Shown here piece after piece: positions 53,269-61,978 of a stretch of DNA of 64,000 nucleotides. Made by a program: the position numbers and the translations under genes. Below the pieces are notes generated by a model that was not told the origin of the DNA, ran no database searches, and saw only the letters and a list, made by a program, of their open reading frames with translations. The stretch is taken from contig JAFLVN010000003.1 of the NCBI GenBank assembly GCA_022508285.1, positions 107,023 through 171,022 on the forward strand. Direction: 5' to 3'. Every line of letters starts with the position of its first letter. Position 1 is the stretch's first letter. The stretch comes from Clostridiales bacterium. Lineage in GTDB: Bacteria > Bacillota > Clostridia > Christensenellales > Borkfalkiaceae.

Positions 53269-56200
53269 ATGATGGAATGCAAAAAATGCGGTGAAAAGCT
53301 TGCCTACGTTGACGGCGAATTGCGCTGTCCCGTATGCCGCCGTGTATGGAACGAAATAATTGTTTCCGACGAAACGCTGTTCTGTAAGGACTTTTCAGAG
53401 CGCTATAATGCGCTGTTTGCCTACGAATACCATAAGCTTGGCGTATTTTTGCAGGACAAGCAGGTTTACGGCGCTCAGTTGCAACTGAAGGATATCTACG
53501 AAGTGCTGATGAAGTTCCCCGCATTGCTTTCGGCGAGCTATCTCTTTCACCACCGCAAGGACGAGGAGGGGGCAAACAAATTTCTTGTAGCGCTTGTAAA
53601 CCAAAAGAACTCCATGGGCAACTGGCTGGAGCATCTCACCATTCTCAAAAAGAGGTTAAAGGAATTTCAAGAGGTGTCCACTCTTTGGGAGATAATCAAA
53701 AAGACCATTGCCTTTTGCGAGGATAACAACGTAGTATCGTGGCGCAACAAAAATATCGGTCACGGCGCAACCCGTACACTCGACGACGACAACCTGTACG
53801 AAGATCTCTTTGCACGTATTGAGAGTATAACCGCCTTTTTCGGTGAGATAGAGCCGCTTTACAGCCGCATCCGTATCGCTATTGAAAACGACGGACAGCG
53901 CACCGAATTAAACGGCTATCACCGCATATTCTTCCCGGAGAGCGGCAAGCTGATTGCCGATATAGACGGTTTCAGTCTCTCACTTGAACCGTTCTTTTAC
54001 CTTGTAGACGACGGCATATATTTCTACGATAATTATTTTGCAAAAAAATCCTATCTCGACATTGTTGAGTATCCGCGCGGCAAGAGGCAGATGAGGGCGA
54101 CGCATATCTTCGATGACCTGTGCGACAACAGTCCATACAGCTCTGATGCGAACGACGACGTTATATCCCGTGCGGAAATAGAGATTTCGGATAACGTGCT
54201 TAACGTTTCCGATTTCGTTCCGCCATCATTCATTTACGATTGGATTGAAGAGCGCATAGAAAACGAAGACCACGTTTTTATGATCCGCCTGCAAAAAGGT
54301 ATGGGCAAATCCACGCTCGTCCGTGCGCTTGACCCATTCCAGATGAATTGTGCCCGTCTTACGGGTACTTCCGTCCGTACATACTATATAAATTCGACGT
54401 ACGGTAGCAAATTCTATTCGTTTGCGAGCGAAGTGTACCGCCAGCTCTCGCACGACGACAACAATTTAGAATTCCGTGGAAATTTCCGTTACATGCGGGA
54501 GGAGTGCGACGACCCGAAAGAGGAGTTCGCCGCCGCCTTGAATCACGCAAAGCGCCAGCCCCATCTGCGCGGAAAAAATCTACTATTTATAATCGACGGA
54601 ATAGACGAACTCAACCCGCAGGCAAAGCGCAATATCACCGATTTTATCCCCGACCCCGATATGCTCGACGAGGGCGTATACGTCATGCTCACGTCCCGCA
54701 CGCTGCTTGCAGAGGACGCCGTAATATATTCCTTACGAAACGTATTACAAAGTCTTTCTTCGTTGCCCCTTTTAGAAGTTCGGGTAGAGGACGCAGGCTA
54801 TAAGGAGCTCAAAGCCAAGTATTTCAAAAGGCATATAGTTGCACCGCTCAAAGAGCTCTGCAAGCGCAGAAAAGTGGAGTTTATCTACGGAGAAGAACAG
54901 CAAAGCCGCTTTTTGAATGATATTTCAGACGATAATTTTCTGTATCTCCGCCAGCTTAAAGAACTCTCTTTGATAAAGGCGACAAACCTAATCGACGCCG
55001 GTGCGAAAAGTATCGACTGCAACGCCGTTCTGCTTTCAAAAAATCAAACGTTGCTTGACGATTATTTTGCTTCCCTGCGCAGCAACTACGGAGAAAAGTA
55101 TTTCCGTCAGTTCTCTCGCATAATGGTAACGTTTGCGCTCATCGACGACTACCTCACAATCGAGGATTTGTCATACCTTGTGGTAAACGGCAATATATCG
55201 CTGTCTTTCCTCGGATTTATCAATACAATTCGCATGTTCCTTGCCGTAAGGCGCACGAACAGCGGCAACAGCTACAAAATTTCCCATTTAGATAATTTCA
55301 GATATATCCGTGAGCACATGGGCGGGGAAATTCTTTCGATGGCGCGCGAACTGTCCGAAAAAATAGACCTTATCGTTTCCGACGGCGTTGAGTGCTTCGA
55401 TAAGTTCGATATGACCTTCATGCCGTACTTCCTCAATATAGTGCGGGTTTTCCGTGATTTGGGCACTGCGGAGGAATATAAAAATTCTCTTGCCCTTATG
55501 CACGACCTGTTTATGAAACAGTGCATTCTGCCAATAAGCGACAATCTCGACGAACAGCTCATCGAGCGCAATATCATGTATCAGCAGTCGCTTTTGACCT
55601 ACGGGCAAAAGCACTGTTTATCGGGCTCAAAGGAAGAGCAGCTTGCTATGGTGCGCAGTTTAATGATTTGTGCCAACTTCCGGTTTGCCCAGCGCGACGG
55701 CGTGCCCAGCCTCGACGATTTCGATAAGGCGTTCCGCATTCTTTCAAAACTTGAGCTCACCGACGACGAGCGTCACGAGTTCTATTTTGCAAACGAGCCG
55801 GTATATATCTTTCTTCTCAACGACCGCAAAACGCCCGAGGATATAATGCTCTATGCGAATTATACCGAGCCCATGTACAGGGATATGCTTTCTCGTGGCT
55901 ATCCTTTCCCGCCCAAGAGCCGTGCCTATCGGGTTGTTATTTACAGCTATTATTATCAGGTCACCGACTGTTGGGAGCAATCCGTTCCCTATTGCTTAGA
56001 GGCGGTTGAATACGTTGAAAATTATACCGACGTCGTCGGGAAATGGGACTGCGCCGAGCGTGTTTCTGACGCAGGTAAGGCGTATGCGCACCTGTGTCAA
56101 TTCGATAAAGCTCTCGAATACCTCAAACGTGCGGAAAAACTCTTTGACGAGTGCGTGAAAGAAGGATACCAGCCCTACGTGAAGAATTTATGGTACGTTC

Positions 56201-56535
56201 ACCGCCGCCTGTTCGACTGCTATCAAAGAATGGGGGATTACGAAAACGCTTTTGCCCACGCCCAAGCGGCGATAGAATACCTCGAGGAAAAGGAGCGCAT
56301 GAACGTGCTCTCCAACCGTGTATTCATAGTGTCGGCATATTACGATTTTTGCAAGCTCTATTATCTCAAGGGCGACTATGATAACTGTATAAAATATTTG
56401 CAGGAGGCGCTCGGAAAGTTTAACGAGCTCGACACCTCCCAGCAAAACAAGACTACGGCTTTAGGCGTGCGCAAGCAGATTTCGGATATGTATAAAAATC
56501 TCAACGAGAAGGGAGCATACCATGGCGAAAATTGA
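53269..56535 (+). CDS. Zinc ribbon-HEPN-STAND (NACHT-like) ATPase-TPR protein
   Basis: 1088 residues from the ATG at 53269 (a TTG two codons earlier is unlikely). Numbered from that TTG frame: zinc ribbon (C6, C9, C22, C25); an all-helical domain (about 40-200) with GNWLEHLTILKKRL and the HEPN ribonuclease motif RNKNIGH (R161, N162, H167); a linker; a STAND/NACHT ATPase with Walker A KGMGKST (345-351), Walker B LFIIDGIDEL (441-450) and LTSRT (476-480); a winged-helix and long helical region; TPR repeats at about 890-1085. Such architectures sense a trigger and activate an effector nuclease in antiphage or abortive-infection systems. Its stop overlaps the next gene by 14 bp. Specific function is inferred. 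Confidence 0.85.
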   Translation: MMECKKCGEKLAYVDGELRCPVCRRVWNEIIVSDETLFCKDFSERYNALFAYEYHKLGVFLQDKQVYGAQLQLKDIYEVLMKFPALLSASYLFHHRKDEEGANKFLVALVNQKNSMGNWLEHLTILKKRLKEFQEVSTLWEIIKKTIAFCEDNNVVSWRNKNIGHGATRTLDDDNLYEDLFARIESITAFFGEIEPLYSRIRIAIENDGQRTELNGYHRIFFPESGKLIADIDGFSLSLEPFFYLVDDGIYFYDNYFAKKSYLDIVEYPRGKRQMRATHIFDDLCDNSPYSSDANDDVISRAEIEISDNVLNVSDFVPPSFIYDWIEERIENEDHVFMIRLQKGMGKSTLVRALDPFQMNCARLTGTSVRTYYINSTYGSKFYSFASEVYRQLSHDDNNLEFRGNFRYMREECDDPKEEFAAALNHAKRQPHLRGKNLLFIIDGIDELNPQAKRNITDFIPDPDMLDEGVYVMLTSRTLLAEDAVIYSLRNVLQSLSSLPLLEVRVEDAGYKELKAKYFKRHIVAPLKELCKRRKVEFIYGEEQQSRFLNDISDDNFLYLRQLKELSLIKATNLIDAGAKSIDCNAVLLSKNQTLLDDYFASLRSNYGEKYFRQFSRIMVTFALIDDYLTIEDLSYLVVNGNISLSFLGFINTIRMFLAVRRTNSGNSYKISHLDNFRYIREHMGGEILSMARELSEKIDLIVSDGVECFDKFDMTFMPYFLNIVRVFRDLGTAEEYKNSLALMHDLFMKQCILPISDNLDEQLIERNIMYQQSLLTYGQKHCLSGSKEEQLAMVRSLMICANFRFAQRDGVPSLDDFDKAFRILSKLELTDDERHEFYFANEPVYIFLLNDRKTPEDIMLYANYTEPMYRDMLSRGYPFPPKSRAYRVVIYSYYYQVTDCWEQSVPYCLEAVEYVENYTDVVGKWDCAERVSDAGKAYAHLCQFDKALEYLKRAEKLFDECVKEGYQPYVKNLWYVHRRLFDCYQRMGDYENAFAHAQAAIEYLEEKERMNVLSNRVFIVSAYYDFCKLYYLKGDYDNCIKYLQEALGKFNELDTSQQNKTTALGVRKQISDMYKNLNEKGAYHGEN

Positions 56536-57898
56536 GAAGCAATTCAGCAAACTCCTGATTCCGTTCATCCACGAGGGTGAAAATTACGGGGACGAAAAAA
56601 CGCAAGACGGCGTACCGATTTGGAATAAAACACAGCTTTTTACAAACCATCTTTACGACCACATAATCCGTAAGCAGGCAGACGGCGGTATTTTAAAGGC
56701 GTATAAAATGAACGAAAGTGCTCGGTCGGCGTTTTTGCTGCCCGGTGCAAACTCCGCCATGATGCTTTCGGCACGAGGCAGAGAAAGTAAAATTTCCGTC
56801 AAACTCAAAGGCGTTTCGCTCTACGTTTTTGAAACGGGAGTAGGCTTTTTGGAGCTCGATTGGGAGTACGGTGCAAAGGAAGTATGGGATTTTCTCGATG
56901 CAAATTACTTTCTTTCAGAGCTCAAGTCAAAGGAAAATATTCTGCAAATCCGTACGGGTGCAGATTCCTCCCGTGAGCTTGCGGTGGCAGACTTTGTTGC
57001 GGATATTCTCAAAACCCTCAAAGGAGCTAAAGGGTTTGACCGCAATCAAGAATTATCTTTCTACGATTTAAAGCCCCATTTGTATTGTGCGGTTTTGCTT
57101 GATAAGGCGGATGCGGATAGTGAAGAGCTTTTAAGCCATGCTTCACACAACTTTAAAACGTCGTATAAAACGGTGGCGGCAGAGGGGTACAGACCTTTTG
57201 AAAACAGCGCATGGTGCGGAACGGATTCGGGCATGGTATCCATTTCACACCTCACGGGCGATAAAGGTCCCGACGAATTTTTCTCCACGCAGTTTTTAAA
57301 ATCCGCCCACGATAATTATTTTTACTTATATCTTCTCATTCTCAATCAAAAGTACACCATTCAGCGGCACATCGGCGAGATTGCGCAAATCGATGCCCAG
57401 CAGAGTGAAGACGAGGGAACGCTCCGCAAACAGACTTCTGCACTGTCGGGGTTGATTGCCGCCGCCCGCAGCTACGATACTCGCTGTAAATTCAGCTGCC
57501 CGTCCTCGCTTGCACATATTAACAGCTTCTACACTTATGCTCGTAGCTGTCTTCATGTGGATTGCTTTGAGGAGGAACTCGAGGATAAGCTTGGCGCACT
57601 ATCCCAGATTCTCGAGGCAAAGCGGAAGGAGTTAGACGGCTATCGTGAATACAGCCGAACCAAACTGCTTCTTTTCGTGTTTATCATCGCCCAGCTTATA
57701 GGCAGTGTGACCATGTTTGCAACTTCGTGTGATATTGTTTTAAAGCTTACGGGGCTTTCGGTGTTTAAAACGCCTGCGTTATTGGCGATACCCGTCACAC
57801 TCACGGTTTTATTCTTTATAAGCGTAGGCATTCAGGTAGTCTTAAAGATTCGTGAGATACTATCTCTCCGTAAACGCTACAAAAAAAGTAAACAGTAG
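56522..57898 (+). CDS. Partner protein with two C-terminal membrane helices
   Basis: 458 residues. A soluble beta/alpha N-terminal domain (about 1-190) with VSLYVFETGVGFLELDWEYG, a helical middle, a long coiled coil (about 345-378), and two membrane helices (about 381-401 and 419-441) with a basic tail. This layout, coiled coil then two helices at the very C-terminus, resembles CorA-like membrane proteins and some 2TM defence effectors, but I find no metal-transport GMN motif. It overlaps the STAND gene by 14 bp, and a terminator follows, so the two form one operon. Membrane perturbation is an inference. No named family recognised. Confidence 0.75.
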   Translation: MAKIEKQFSKLLIPFIHEGENYGDEKTQDGVPIWNKTQLFTNHLYDHIIRKQADGGILKAYKMNESARSAFLLPGANSAMMLSARGRESKISVKLKGVSLYVFETGVGFLELDWEYGAKEVWDFLDANYFLSELKSKENILQIRTGADSSRELAVADFVADILKTLKGAKGFDRNQELSFYDLKPHLYCAVLLDKADADSEELLSHASHNFKTSYKTVAAEGYRPFENSAWCGTDSGMVSISHLTGDKGPDEFFSTQFLKSAHDNYFYLYLLILNQKYTIQRHIGEIAQIDAQQSEDEGTLRKQTSALSGLIAAARSYDTRCKFSCPSSLAHINSFYTYARSCLHVDCFEEELEDKLGALSQILEAKRKELDGYREYSRTKLLLFVFIIAQLIGSVTMFATSCDIVLKLTGLSVFKTPALLAIPVTLTVLFFISVGIQVVLKIREILSLRKRYKKSKQ

Positions 57899-57971
57899 AA
57901 CTGATTAAATAGAGGCACACTCCCATATAGCGGTGCACCCCAATATTTTGCTTAAAAAAACAGGATAAATA

Positions 57972-58008
57972 AAAAAAGCGGAACCGGTCTGAACCGATTC
58001 CGTTTTTT
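57972..58008 (+). terminator. Intrinsic terminator of the HEPN-STAND module
   Basis: CGGAACCGGT, loop, ACCGATTCCG (one mismatch) then TTTTTT. Together with 53171-53203 it isolates the two-gene unit. Confidence 0.85.
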
Positions 58009-58045
58009 GTCATATAAAAAAATTTTTAATAAATTTTATAATTTT

Positions 58046-58079
58046 GGTTAACATAAATGAAAATAGATTGGTAGGAATA
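58046..58079 (+). promoter_or_regulatory. Putative ECF sigma promoter, copy A
   Basis: GGTTAACA (58046-58053), 16 bp, GGTAGGAATA (58070-58079), identical in both blocks and spacing to copy B at 59643. It lies about 141 bp upstream of the sigma factor gene; a TTGTAT-N17-TATTAT sigma-A-like promoter and a small ATAACT/AGTTAT hairpin lie in between. Confidence 0.75.
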
Positions 58080-58220
58080 CATAGAAAGCTTTTGTATTGT
58101 AAAAACACCGCATCTATTATATAAAAGTGTATTTGAGTATTTACATAAATAACTTTCGGAGTTATGATAAGATAAAGTAGCAATATTGACTATATTCAAA
58201 AAGAAAAACAGGAGCGATGA

Positions 58221-58751
58221 ATGTCGATATATGCAAAAGAAGTAAACGCCTATCTTTCTGCGATAAAACACGGCGACAATTCCAAATTCAAACCGTTATA
58301 CGAATTGATTGCGTCCCGCATTTTGGGTGTGGCAAGGTACTATCTTGTTGACAGGTCATATTGCGAAGACGTAACCAGCGAGGTTTTTCAAAAGATATAT
58401 TTGTACATTAACTCCTATGACGAGAGCAAGGACGGTTACAGTTGGATATGTCGTATTACCAGAAACATTGCCTTTAATTTTAATAATAAGGTTTCACAAA
58501 ATCCCGACAACATAGAGTCTGATTCCGTTCTTCAAGAGATTGTATTGATGGAAGATACCGATAAACGGTTAGATATACTCCGTGCAATAGACAAACTCGA
58601 TCCCGAAAGCCGTGAAATAGTTTATTTGTATTACTATTTACAAAACACCTATCAGGAAATAGGCGACAAACTCCATATAAGCAAAGTAGCGGTAAAAAAG
58701 AAGATTGATAAAATCCTGTTAAAGCTCAAAAAATATATAATCAATTATTAA
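58221..58751 (+). CDS. ECF-type RNA polymerase sigma factor
   Basis: 176 residues. Region 2 (about 20-80: FKPLYELIASRILGVARYYL, then RSYCEDVTSEVFQKIY) and region 4 (about 120-175: LDPESREIVYLYYYLQNTYQ, EIGDKLHISKVAVKKKIDKI). AGGAG precedes the ATG. The downstream gene looks like its anti-sigma factor. Copy A of GGTTAACA-N16-GGTAGGAATA lies upstream, suggesting autoregulation. Confidence 0.92.
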   Translation: MSIYAKEVNAYLSAIKHGDNSKFKPLYELIASRILGVARYYLVDRSYCEDVTSEVFQKIYLYINSYDESKDGYSWICRITRNIAFNFNNKVSQNPDNIESDSVLQEIVLMEDTDKRLDILRAIDKLDPESREIVYLYYYLQNTYQEIGDKLHISKVAVKKKIDKILLKLKKYIINY

Positions 58752-58762
58752 ATATAAAGAAT

Positions 58763-59599
58763 ATGAAAATCAAAGACCTTGAAAACAAACTTGAAAAAAT
58801 AATAGATGGTAGCTATCAAGAAGAAAAGAAAGCGATATACGAAAATTTAAAGAACGTGTTTGACTTTCTTGACGGTGAGATTGGCGCACCCGCCGAAAGC
58901 CAAAGCGTAGTATCCGTCGAAAGCCAAAGCGCCGTCACCCAAAAGCCTGCAAGCAAATGGCGCACCTCTTTCAAAAACTTCTTTAAAACTCCTGCCCGCC
59001 TTGCCGCCTGCCTCTATGCGGCGGTGGCGGTAGCCTGTCTCGCAATAATTCTGCCCTTCACGCTAAATGGCGGCAGCGGTTCGCAAACTGCGACTACAAA
59101 TCCGCCTTCAACTTCTGAAGACCGCTTTTGTGCGGCGGCAACATGCAAAGAAATCGAGCTTGATTATTCTCTTAAAGAGTATTCCGAGCTAAACAGCCTT
59201 TCTCTTTTATATCTTGATTGGTACGACGTAGCCGATATTAAAACTTTGCTGAACGTAAATAGAGAAGACTCAACCGATATCATTTATTATGAAGAAATAT
59301 TAAAGCACAAATACACGGGCAGTATAGCAGAATTATATATAGCTGATATGCGTAATAGGGTTGATAAACTTGAAGATTATATAAAAGTCTGCAATAATCT
59401 TTATGATCAAAAAGATCCTCATTTCAAAGTAAAGTGGGGCAGCGACACGGCTGAAAACGGCAAAATTCTTTCCTACACGGCATATTTTAGGCACACCAAA
59501 TACTTATATGTCCTTGTATTGAGATATCCCATGTCCGAGAACAGTATTTTTGAATTGATAGAGTCAATGCTGCCGACAATTAGAAAAATAAATTTATAA
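58763..59599 (+). CDS. Membrane-anchored anti-sigma-like protein
   Basis: 278 residues. A short cytoplasmic helix-rich N-terminus (about 1-40), a linker with two SQS/ESQSAV repeats, one membrane helix (about 80-101) and an extracellular domain of about 170 residues. Single-pass topology and position 11 bp after an ECF gene mark it as a probable anti-sigma factor; no zinc motif is present. Terminator 59606-59634 follows. Confidence 0.72.
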   Translation: MKIKDLENKLEKIIDGSYQEEKKAIYENLKNVFDFLDGEIGAPAESQSVVSVESQSAVTQKPASKWRTSFKNFFKTPARLAACLYAAVAVACLAIILPFTLNGGSGSQTATTNPPSTSEDRFCAAATCKEIELDYSLKEYSELNSLSLLYLDWYDVADIKTLLNVNREDSTDIIYYEEILKHKYTGSIAELYIADMRNRVDKLEDYIKVCNNLYDQKDPHFKVKWGSDTAENGKILSYTAYFRHTKYLYVLVLRYPMSENSIFELIESMLPTIRKINL

Positions 59600-59605
59600 A
59601 TTTTA

Positions 59606-59634
59606 AAAGTTCGGTTAAAAAATCGGACTTTTTT
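59606..59634 (+). terminator. Intrinsic terminator after the anti-sigma gene
   Basis: AAAGTTCG, 10-nt loop, CGGACTTT followed by TTTTT (one wobble pair). It separates the sigma operon from promoter copy B. Confidence 0.75.
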
Positions 59635-59642
59635 CATTTTTT

Positions 59643-59676
59643 GGTTAACAATAATTTTTAAAGTAAGGTAGGAATA
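59643..59676 (+). promoter_or_regulatory. Putative ECF sigma promoter, copy B
   Basis: GGTTAACA (59643-59650), 16 bp, GGTAGGAATA (59667-59676), 43 bp before the lipoprotein start at 59720. Spacer sequence differs from copy A, so the conserved boxes look like recognition elements. Confidence 0.78.
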
Positions 59677-59719
59677 TATGAAAAAAGCAAGTTGATTGCT
59701 AATAAATGGAGGAGTAAAA

Positions 59720-61954
59720 ATGACAAAATTCCACACAAAACTGCTCGTGTTTTTGTCTGTTCTGATTTGTTCGCTTTGCTTGATTTTAGGCATAACTGCG
59801 TGCAATAACAGCGGCGGCGAACACAAGCACACCTTCGGCGGCTTTTGGCTGTTTGACGGCGCAGACGGTCACTACCGCTTTGCAACCTGCCACCCCGAGG
59901 TTAAAAGCGAGCTTGAGCCTCACGTTGACGAAACCGGTGACTTTAAATGCGACCTCTGCGGCTACGTAATGCACGTCCACGTCGATGAAGACGGCGACTT
60001 TAAGTGCGACGAGTGTCAGACCGTAATACACAAGCACACCTATAAAGAAGAGTGGTCTTTCAACGAAATTTCCCATTGGCACGAAGCCGATTGCGAACAC
60101 TTCATTGAACGTAGCGACTACGACGACCATAACTTTGTAGAAGGTGTTTGCGAGTGCGGCGTAAAGGAAAGCGAGGTAAAGGTTTACGACCTCTACAAAA
60201 ACAGCCCCGAATACCAGCTATACTTCACTCAATGGCTCGATTGGCTCGCCGAACACGAAATAACGAGCGTTGAAATCACCGAAAGCGGCGACGGCGTTTA
60301 CCATTATAAGGACGGACATTCCGAAGTCCGCTTCCTTGGCGCAAGAACGGTAAAGGTCAAGGCGACAAGCGAAGGCGAACCCCTTGCAAACGTTTGGATT
60401 ATGGTTTCTATGGCTAACGACAATAGTTATTACGAGCATAACGGCACCATAGCTCTTGGCATAGCAAAAACGGACGAAAGCGGCATAGCCGAAATAACTT
60501 TCACCCCCGTTGGCGGCTATTCCTCTTCAAAAATACAATACCGCATAAGAATAGCCGAAAGAAAGGACATAGCCGTTTTTGAAGGCGTTATCGAAGAAAA
60601 CGCATCACTTCCTTTCCCCAACCGCTACCAGGTGGCAGGCGGCAATGACGGCTTTGAGTACGTGCCCTACGAAGTTTCCGAAAACGGCAGCAGTGACGAT
60701 ATCGCCGCAGCTATAGAATTTACTTATTCCGCTGGCTGGAACACCTACAACAAACACTATCTGCCCTATCGCCGCTACTATACCGACATGCTCAACGCAG
60801 AAGGTCTTGTTGAAGAAGGCTTTACCTACGAGCTTACAACTTCGGGCGACAATCTTTTCGATTACTTCTATTTCAGCCCCCAGCAGTACGATTTCAAGCA
60901 GGGCTCAAACTCCGAAGAGAATCGCACCATAGAAGCTAACGCCAAATTAGCCTCGTCGGGCGTTTACCGCATTTCGTTTACGATAGAGGGCAACGCAACC
61001 GCCGTGCTCTATTTCTGGGACGAAATGGGTATTCAGCTTGACGGCGCAGGCTATATGACAAATCCCGACGGCACGCCTGCGTCCGCCTATGTAACTGCAA
61101 TCTCCGGTACGGGCAGCACCGATAAATATACGGGCGGCAACTTCATTGACCTTGAAATTACAATCGATAACGGACTTCGGCTCTATCAGTTCGGAATTAA
61201 ATCCGACGTTGAATGTAAGGTCACTTTTACCGTTGAAAGAACCGGCGATTACGACCCCAATAAACCCGACTTTAATTTGGAAAAGGTAGAAGAGGGCAAG
61301 TACAGCGTAAGCGATGCAAATTTGGTATCTTACGTAACTACAAACTTTGGCTTGCCTAAGGATGTACCTGCCGGTGTGTATACCTTGACCGTAACGCCTA
61401 TATCTAAGATAAACCAATATGCCGGTATGGTTTATGCATATACGGAAGAGGGCAAGCAGGTTAGTCTTTGGGAAGGCACCGGTGCAAGCGGATACAGTGC
61501 AAAAAGATTAATCAAGGGAATAATCAGCATAAACGAAGGTGATAAAGTGCTGGGTATAAGCAGTGCTTGTAATACAGAAATCACAGGTACGGTAACACTT
61601 GAAAGGTATGATTTCCCTACGTTCAATGCAAACGGCGAATACGCCTACTTGCCTGCAACCCCCGAAACTTGGGAAACTTCCTATACAAACACCCTTTCGG
61701 CAACCCCGGGCGAGTATACTTTGGAAATTATAGTCTATACCAATATTTCCGGAGACTGCACACTTCCGATGAAAGTAAAAATCGGAGATAACGTGTATAC
61801 AATTGATAAACCGAGCGTTTATGCCGGAGGTGGTATATACGATTTAACTTACAAAACTTCTGTTACAGTAGGTGAAAATGATACAACTATTTCATTATTA
61901 TGCGGTATGAACTATTCGCTTACCGCAAGGGTAAAACTGACGGCAACCGCATAA
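59720..61954 (+). CDS. Large His/Cys-rich surface lipoprotein
   Basis: 744 residues from the ATG at 59720, placed by GGAGGAG. Signal peptide with lipobox GITAC. Residues about 30-160 hold repeated modules of the type H-x-H, HVDE-GDFKCDLCG and CECG, which look like small zinc-binding folds common in gut Clostridia surface proteins. The rest is a string of beta-sandwich-like domains. No catalytic motif recognised. Directly downstream of ECF promoter copy B, so probably a target of the sigma factor. Confidence 0.82.
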   Translation: MTKFHTKLLVFLSVLICSLCLILGITACNNSGGEHKHTFGGFWLFDGADGHYRFATCHPEVKSELEPHVDETGDFKCDLCGYVMHVHVDEDGDFKCDECQTVIHKHTYKEEWSFNEISHWHEADCEHFIERSDYDDHNFVEGVCECGVKESEVKVYDLYKNSPEYQLYFTQWLDWLAEHEITSVEITESGDGVYHYKDGHSEVRFLGARTVKVKATSEGEPLANVWIMVSMANDNSYYEHNGTIALGIAKTDESGIAEITFTPVGGYSSSKIQYRIRIAERKDIAVFEGVIEENASLPFPNRYQVAGGNDGFEYVPYEVSENGSSDDIAAAIEFTYSAGWNTYNKHYLPYRRYYTDMLNAEGLVEEGFTYELTTSGDNLFDYFYFSPQQYDFKQGSNSEENRTIEANAKLASSGVYRISFTIEGNATAVLYFWDEMGIQLDGAGYMTNPDGTPASAYVTAISGTGSTDKYTGGNFIDLEITIDNGLRLYQFGIKSDVECKVTFTVERTGDYDPNKPDFNLEKVEEGKYSVSDANLVSYVTTNFGLPKDVPAGVYTLTVTPISKINQYAGMVYAYTEEGKQVSLWEGTGASGYSAKRLIKGIISINEGDKVLGISSACNTEITGTVTLERYDFPTFNANGEYAYLPATPETWETSYTNTLSATPGEYTLEIIVYTNISGDCTLPMKVKIGDNVYTIDKPSVYAGGGIYDLTYKTSVTVGENDTTISLLCGMNYSLTARVKLTATA

Positions 61955-61978
61955 AACAAAATTTAAGGAGAAATTAAA

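Noticed and set aside
58026..58271. 81-codon leftward frame over the sigma factor leader
   Set aside because: No ribosome binding site; it overlaps the promoter-like blocks and the start of the ECF gene.
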